Shown: in pieces, positions 7,512 to 10,301 of the stretch
Position numbering within the stretch: the stretch's first letter is position 1
How the letters are laid out: every line of letters begins with the position of its first letter
Assembly: GCA_024691105.1 (NCBI GenBank)
Contig: JAILNY010000098.1
Coordinates: forward strand, 1 to 10,301
Source of the DNA: Treponema sp.
Lineage (GTDB): Bacteria; Spirochaetota; Spirochaetia; Treponematales; Treponemataceae
Length of the DNA stretch: 10,301 nucleotides
Direction: 5' to 3'
The notes under the pieces: generated by a model
What the model was told of the DNA's origin: nothing
Databases searched by the model: none
What the model saw: the letters and a program-made list of their open reading frames with translations, nothing else
Translations under genes and position numbers: made by a program

Positions 7512-7556
7512 CGCGATTTCACTTGAAAGATATGCCGGATTCTGTTAGTATTAGAT

Positions 7557-7587
7557 GTGACAATTTTAGAAAAAATGTCATTATAAA
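7557..7587 (+). promoter_or_regulatory. Candidate promoter for fabD
   Basis: GTGACA (7557-7562, five of six to TTGACA) and TATAAA (7582-7587, five of six to TATAAT) are separated by 19 bp, slightly longer than ideal. This is the best promoter match I found in the 148-bp gap before fabD. Transcription would start near 7595, leaving a leader of about 47 nt. An inverted repeat covers the -35 box and spacer. Confidence 0.4.
7558..7580. promoter_or_regulatory. Operator-like inverted repeat upstream of fabD
   Basis: TGACAATTTT (7558-7567) and AAAAATGTCA (7571-7580) are inverted repeats with one mismatch around a 3-bp centre. The outer TGACA/TGTCA arms are exact. It overlaps the candidate fabD promoter, the usual position of a repressor operator. 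It does not match the FapR or CRP consensus as I know them, so no regulator is named. Confidence 0.45.
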
Positions 7588-7631
7588 TTAGAACATAAAG
7601 CGGGCCTTGATAAATTCAGCCTGTAAAAAAT

Positions 7632-7635
7632 GAGG
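7632..7635 (+). promoter_or_regulatory. Shine-Dalgarno fixing the fabD start
   Basis: GAGG lies six bases before the ATG at 7642 and overlaps the earlier in-frame ATG at 7630. The later ATG also gives the normal family N-terminus, MAKYAFLFPGQGAQ. Confidence 0.8.
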
Positions 7636-7641
7636 TATTAT

Positions 7642-8592
7642 ATGGCTAAATATGCATTTTTGTTTCCTGGACAGGGTGCTCAGACTCCTGGTATGATGAA
7701 AGATGTTTGTGAGGCTTTTCCTGAAAGCGCAAAAGTTTTGGATGAAGTCAGCGCAATCTGGGGAAAAGATGTTAAAAAATTAATGTGGGAAGCTGACGCT
7801 GCAGAATTAAGCCGCAGCGATAACAGCCAGATGGCAATTACTGCTTCGAGCATTGCAGTTATGAAAGCTCTTGAGTCAAAGGGAATTACTGCAGGCGCTG
7901 CGATGGGATTTTCTCTTGGAGAGTTTCCTGCATTGTATGCTGCCGGCGTTTTGAGTTTTGAAGATGTAATCAAAGTTGTTGCAAAACGTGGTGCTATCAT
8001 GCAGGCAGTCTGCGAACAGATTGCAAAAGAAAACGAAGGCCACACTCCTGGAATGTCTGCCGTAATCGGTCTTACACAGGATCAGGTAAAAGACATTGCT
8101 TCTAAGTGTGACAATGTTTATGCTGCAAATATGAACAGCCCTAAACAGACTGTTATCAGCGGAACATTTGATGGACTTACAAAGGCTGAGGAATTGTGTA
8201 AAGAAGCAGGTGCACGCCGCGCTCTTCGTCTTGCTGTTGCAGGACCGTTCCACTCTCCGCTTATGCAGAGAGCTGCAGATGAATTTGAAAAGGCAATCGC
8301 CGATGTAAAATTCAACGACCCGAAAATTCCATTGTTCAGCAACGTAACAGGAAAGCAGGCAACAAGCGGCGAAGAAATTAAAAAGAACGCAGTACTTCAC
8401 CTTACAAATCCGGTATTGTGGACAGACGAAGAAAAAGTTCTTTACGACTTGATGCAGTCTTCTGGTGAAGAATGGAAAGTGTTTGAAACTGGTGTTGGAA
8501 AAGTTTTGAGTGGTCTCTGGGTAAAATCAGAAATTGCGGAAGGACTTGAATGCACAAGTGTAAACAGTGCAGAAGTAATTAATTCACTTTAA
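7642..8592 (+). CDS. fabD: Malonyl-CoA:ACP transacylase (FabD)
   Basis: Moves malonyl groups from CoA to acyl carrier protein, supplying the elongation unit for type II fatty-acid synthesis in the cytosol. The 316-residue product is close to the family's usual length of about 310. The N-terminal FPGQGAQ motif is at 8-14. The nucleophile is S91 in GFSLGE; the residue before it is Phe, where E. coli has His (GHSLGE). The conserved Arg is in KRG (R116). The catalytic His is H204 in GPFHSPLM. NMNSPKQTVISG (163-174) is also typical. The start at 7642 is chosen over the ATG at 7630 because of the GAGG site. fabG follows after 69 bp, which fits co-transcription. The inverted repeat and candidate promoter upstream suggest the fab pair has its own control, separate from the cyclase operon. 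The identification is secure. Confidence 0.97.
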   Translation: MAKYAFLFPGQGAQTPGMMKDVCEAFPESAKVLDEVSAIWGKDVKKLMWEADAAELSRSDNSQMAITASSIAVMKALESKGITAGAAMGFSLGEFPALYAAGVLSFEDVIKVVAKRGAIMQAVCEQIAKENEGHTPGMSAVIGLTQDQVKDIASKCDNVYAANMNSPKQTVISGTFDGLTKAEELCKEAGARRALRLAVAGPFHSPLMQRAADEFEKAIADVKFNDPKIPLFSNVTGKQATSGEEIKKNAVLHLTNPVLWTDEEKVLYDLMQSSGEEWKVFETGVGKVLSGLWVKSEIAEGLECTSVNSAEVINSL

Positions 8593-8621
8593 TTAAATTG
8601 TACAGATTGAATTTTAAATAG

Positions 8622-8648
8622 AAAGCGCGCCGTCCGGCGCGTGACTTT
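8622..8648 (+). promoter_or_regulatory. GC-rich hairpin directly upstream of the fabG ribosome binding site
   Basis: CGCGCC (8626-8631) pairs perfectly with GGCGCG (8636-8641) around the loop GTCC. AAAG (8622-8625) can extend the stem with CTTT (8645-8648) across a three-base bulge. The structure ends four bases before the GGAGG of fabG. No T-run follows, so it is unlikely to terminate transcription. It could affect fabG translation or mark an RNA processing site between fabD and fabG. Confidence 0.5.
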
Positions 8649-8651
8649 AAT

Positions 8652-8656
8652 GGAGG
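8652..8656 (+). promoter_or_regulatory. Shine-Dalgarno fixing the fabG start
   Basis: A full GGAGG sits five bases before the ATG at 8662. It rules against the longer frame from GTG 8641, which would start inside the hairpin, and against the ATG at 8650, which overlaps the site. Confidence 0.9.
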
Positions 8657-8661
8657 AAAAG

Positions 8662-9408
8662 ATGAAATTATTGGAAAATAAAAAGGCTTTGGTTACAGGT
8701 TCAAGCCGCGGTATCGGAAGAAAAATCGCAGAAGTATTTATGGCAAACGGTGCCGAAGTATGGGGACTTTGTACAAAGCCTTCTGCTGCAAAAGCAGACC
8801 TTGAAAAATGTGCAGCTGACAACGGCGTTGCATTCCACGAAATCTGCTGTAACTGCGGTGATGCTGAAGCATTAAAAGTTTGCATCAAGGCAGCTCTCGA
8901 AGAAGCTGGCGGATTTGATGTTCTTGTTAACAATGCAGGAATTACACGCGATGGTCTTTCTTTTGCAATGCCGATGGAAAACTGGCAGGACGTTATCAAT
9001 GTAAACTTGACAGCTCCATTTGTAATCAACCAGATTGTTTCTTATGACATGATTCACAAGAAGCACGGATCAATCATTAACATGGCTTCTATTTCTGGTG
9101 TTCACGGAGAAGCGGGTCAGGTTAACTATTCAGCTTCTAAAGCAGGTCTTATCGGTATGACAAAAGCTCTTGCAAAAGAAATCGGTAAGAGAAAGGTTCG
9201 TGTAAATGCAGTTGCTCCTGGATTTATCGAAACAGAAATGACAGAAGCTGTTCCGGAAGAACTCAGAAAAGAATGGCTTAAGATTATTCCTATGAACCGA
9301 GCCGGAAGCGTTGAAGAAGTTGCTGATGTATGTCTCTTCCTTGCAAGCGATTTGTCAACATATGTTACAGGTCAGGTAATTGGTGTTGACGGCGGAATGG
9401 GTGCATAA
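8662..9408 (+). CDS. fabG: 3-oxoacyl-[ACP] reductase (FabG)
   Basis: Reduces 3-oxoacyl-ACP to 3-hydroxyacyl-ACP with NADPH, the first reduction of each fatty-acid elongation cycle, in the cytosol. The product is 248 residues (E. coli FabG is 244), a classical short-chain dehydrogenase. The Rossmann cofactor motif TGSSRGIG is at 12-19 and NNAG at 90-93. The catalytic set is N115 (NVNLTAPF), S143 (NMASISG), Y156 and K160 (YSASK). PGFIETEM (186-193) and the C-terminal TGQVIGVDGGMGA are typical. Arg16 in the cofactor loop agrees with NADPH use. Short-chain dehydrogenases are a broad family, but the close length match and the neighbouring fabD make the FabG assignment strong. A strong terminator follows the stop, marking the end of the fab transcript. 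Confidence 0.95.
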   Translation: MKLLENKKALVTGSSRGIGRKIAEVFMANGAEVWGLCTKPSAAKADLEKCAADNGVAFHEICCNCGDAEALKVCIKAALEEAGGFDVLVNNAGITRDGLSFAMPMENWQDVINVNLTAPFVINQIVSYDMIHKKHGSIINMASISGVHGEAGQVNYSASKAGLIGMTKALAKEIGKRKVRVNAVAPGFIETEMTEAVPEELRKEWLKIIPMNRAGSVEEVADVCLFLASDLSTYVTGQVIGVDGGMGA

Positions 9409-9414
9409 TATACT
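9386..9414 (+). promoter_or_regulatory. Promoter-like sequence across the fabG stop codon
   Basis: TTGACG (9386-9391) and TATACT (9409-9414) each match the sigma70 consensus at five of six positions and are 17 bp apart. The -35 box falls in codons for the conserved FabG motif GVDGG, so it could be coincidence. If real, transcription would begin near 9421 and run straight into the terminator at 9429-9467. Confidence 0.4.
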
Positions 9415-9428
9415 ATAATTACGCTGTT

Positions 9429-9467
9429 AAAAGGGTCTGTCTTTTATAAGCCAGACTCTTTTTTTTT
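9429..9467 (+). terminator. Intrinsic terminator after fabG
   Basis: GGGTCTG (9433-9439) pairs with CAGACTC (9452-9458), including one G-U pair. After a T/C mismatch the stem continues as CTT with AAG around the loop TTAT. Nine T follow (9459-9467), and four A precede the stem (9429-9432). This is a textbook Rho-independent terminator for the plus strand. It lies only 17 bp before the lipoprotein start. Confidence 0.9.
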
Positions 9468-9472
9468 GTTCA

Positions 9473-9477
9473 GGGGG
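9473..9477 (+). promoter_or_regulatory. Shine-Dalgarno of the lipoprotein gene
   Basis: GGGGG (followed by GAA-like purines) lies seven bases before the ATG at 9485. An in-frame ATG at 9479 is only one base away from it, so 9485 is the better start. Confidence 0.75.
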
Positions 9478-9484
9478 AATGAGT

Positions 9485-10301
9485 ATGAAAAAAGTTTTTT
9501 CAAAAATTCTGTCAGCAATACTTGCAAGTGCGGCACTTGCGGTATCTGCGATATTTTCTTTTTCGTGCACGGGGTTTAATTACAACGGCGATGTTTCGTT
9601 TACGGTGGATGCAAGTAAACTCGTCGACACTCCAACCGGTGTATCTGATTTTTCTTTGAACACATTTTATATCGCCGCTTATATTACTGGGGAACATAAT
9701 GATTTTCAGATGATATCAGCTACGAATGTAGAATCAAAATATAATTTTTCTTTTGATAATATTCCTGTTGGTACAAAAGTTAATGTGCTTTTAAATATTT
9801 TTTATCCGCGGGATCCTGAAGGGGATCAGATGACGATCCCTGTATTATTGCGCTACTCTGGAAAAAGCGATGATTTTATTGTACGACCTGGGAAAAATGA
9901 TACTAAGATAAAAATACATAATGTGTCATCTGGTAATTATGCAGCCACAATGAATCAGGACTACGTAACTTTTAATGGACGAACTGAACCTGTTGAGTTT
10001 GTTAATACGATTTTTTGTCGTGATGGCAGATATAAAATTTATCATAATTCAACTAATTATATATATTCAGAAGGTACCTGGTCTTATACAGGAAGACCTA
10101 TTGCAGATCAGATGTTTCTTGCTGGGACGACAATTACTATGACAGAGTATATTTATAAAGATACATCTCATCTTGATTTAGATAATACTGGTTATGACTT
10201 TTGGAATGGCGGAGAGAATATCATAACAAAGGCACCTGTAACGCAGACCTTCTATCTTGAAGATGCAAGCTCTTCTATAACATTTAGAAGCGGTAACGGT
10301 G
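9485..10301 (+). CDS. Putative lipoprotein, 3' end cut by window
   Basis: The frame is open for 272 codons and leaves the window without a stop. The N-terminus has lysines (MKKVFSKIL), a long hydrophobic stretch rich in Ala, Leu and Ser, then FSFSC with Cys at 28. The lipobox is loose, with Ser before Cys and Phe/Ser instead of Leu at -3/-4, as is common in spirochaete lipoproteins. Cleavage and lipidation at C28 are therefore likely but not certain. The mature part begins with Thr-Gly and is rich in Asn, Tyr, Thr, Asp and Phe, with strand-like segments such as NGDVSFTVDASKLVD and YNFSFDNIPVGTKVNVLL, which suggests beta-sandwich folds. I do not recognise a specific family, and no enzyme motif is visible. 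It is probably exposed on the outer membrane or faces the periplasm. The gene starts 17 bp after a strong terminator, so it has no room for its own promoter downstream of it. Confidence 0.8.
   Translation, partial: MKKVFSKILSAILASAALAVSAIFSFSCTGFNYNGDVSFTVDASKLVDTPTGVSDFSLNTFYIAAYITGEHNDFQMISATNVESKYNFSFDNIPVGTKVNVLLNIFYPRDPEGDQMTIPVLLRYSGKSDDFIVRPGKNDTKIKIHNVSSGNYAATMNQDYVTFNGRTEPVEFVNTIFCRDGRYKIYHNSTNYIYSEGTWSYTGRPIADQMFLAGTTITMTEYIYKDTSHLDLDNTGYDFWNGGENIITKAPVTQTFYLEDASSSITFRSGNG

Noticed and set aside
7544..7560. FapR-like box (TTAGTA) upstream of fabD
   Set aside because: Only one half is present; the opposing TACTAA arm is missing.
7556..7580. CRP-like site (TGTGA) upstream of fabD, tempting because of the nearby cyclase
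   Set aside because: A TGTGA half-site is present but no TCACA lies six bases later; the palindrome has the wrong spacing and arms.
7876..8400. Minus-strand 174-codon open frame opposite fabD
   Set aside because: Antisense shadow of a well-conserved gene; Cys- and Ser-rich composition without any recognisable domain.
8589..9029. Minus-strand 146-codon open frame opposite fabG
   Set aside because: Antisense shadow of fabG with no family resemblance or start signal.
9414..9419. Perfect TATAAT after the fabG stop as a -10 box
   Set aside because: It is 22 bp from TTGACG, too far; the TATACT at 9409-9414 has the right 17-bp spacing.
9512..9697. Minus-strand 61-codon open frame opposite the lipoprotein start
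   Set aside because: Overlaps the lipoprotein signal-peptide region, which has a good Shine-Dalgarno; the antisense product is a basic, featureless peptide.

Overview
The window looks like chromosomal DNA from a spirochaete, most likely a Treponema. It is AT-rich. It carries a class III cyclase followed by a FecR-domain protein and a putative outer-membrane protein, and it ends in a lipoprotein with a loose, Ser-rich lipobox of the spirochaetal kind. The genus call is inference from gene content and style; no rRNA or other marker is present.

Layout. Positions 1-654 (minus strand) hold most of pyrE, cut by the window edge. A 69-bp divergent intergenic region (655-723) separates it from a plus-strand three-gene operon at 724-7493. 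The genes are a membrane adenylate cyclase with a periplasmic sensor and HAMP domain, a membrane-anchored periplasmic protein with a FecR-like domain and six Trp-anchored beta repeats, and a secreted protein with Ig-like repeats and a predicted C-terminal beta-barrel. The second and third genes overlap their upstream neighbours by 38 and 11 bp. A 148-bp gap with an inverted repeat and a candidate promoter leads to fabD (7642-8592). A 69-bp gap with a strong GC-rich hairpin leads to fabG (8662-9408). A clear intrinsic terminator follows at 9429-9467. Only 17 bp later a lipoprotein gene starts (9485) and runs off the window.

How the genes may work together. pyrE, fabD and fabG are housekeeping genes for pyrimidine and fatty-acid synthesis. 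The most interesting part is the cyclase-FecR-barrel operon. Its products are predicted to sit in the inner membrane, in the periplasm anchored to the inner membrane, and in the outer membrane. This suggests a chain that passes an outer-membrane or periplasmic signal to cAMP production, with FecR coupled to a cyclase instead of to a sigma factor. The architecture is seen in the sequence; the signalling link is inference.

Three starts are placed downstream of the longest open frame because a good Shine-Dalgarno sequence sits just before the later ATG: the cyclase at 724, fabD at 7642 and fabG at 8662.
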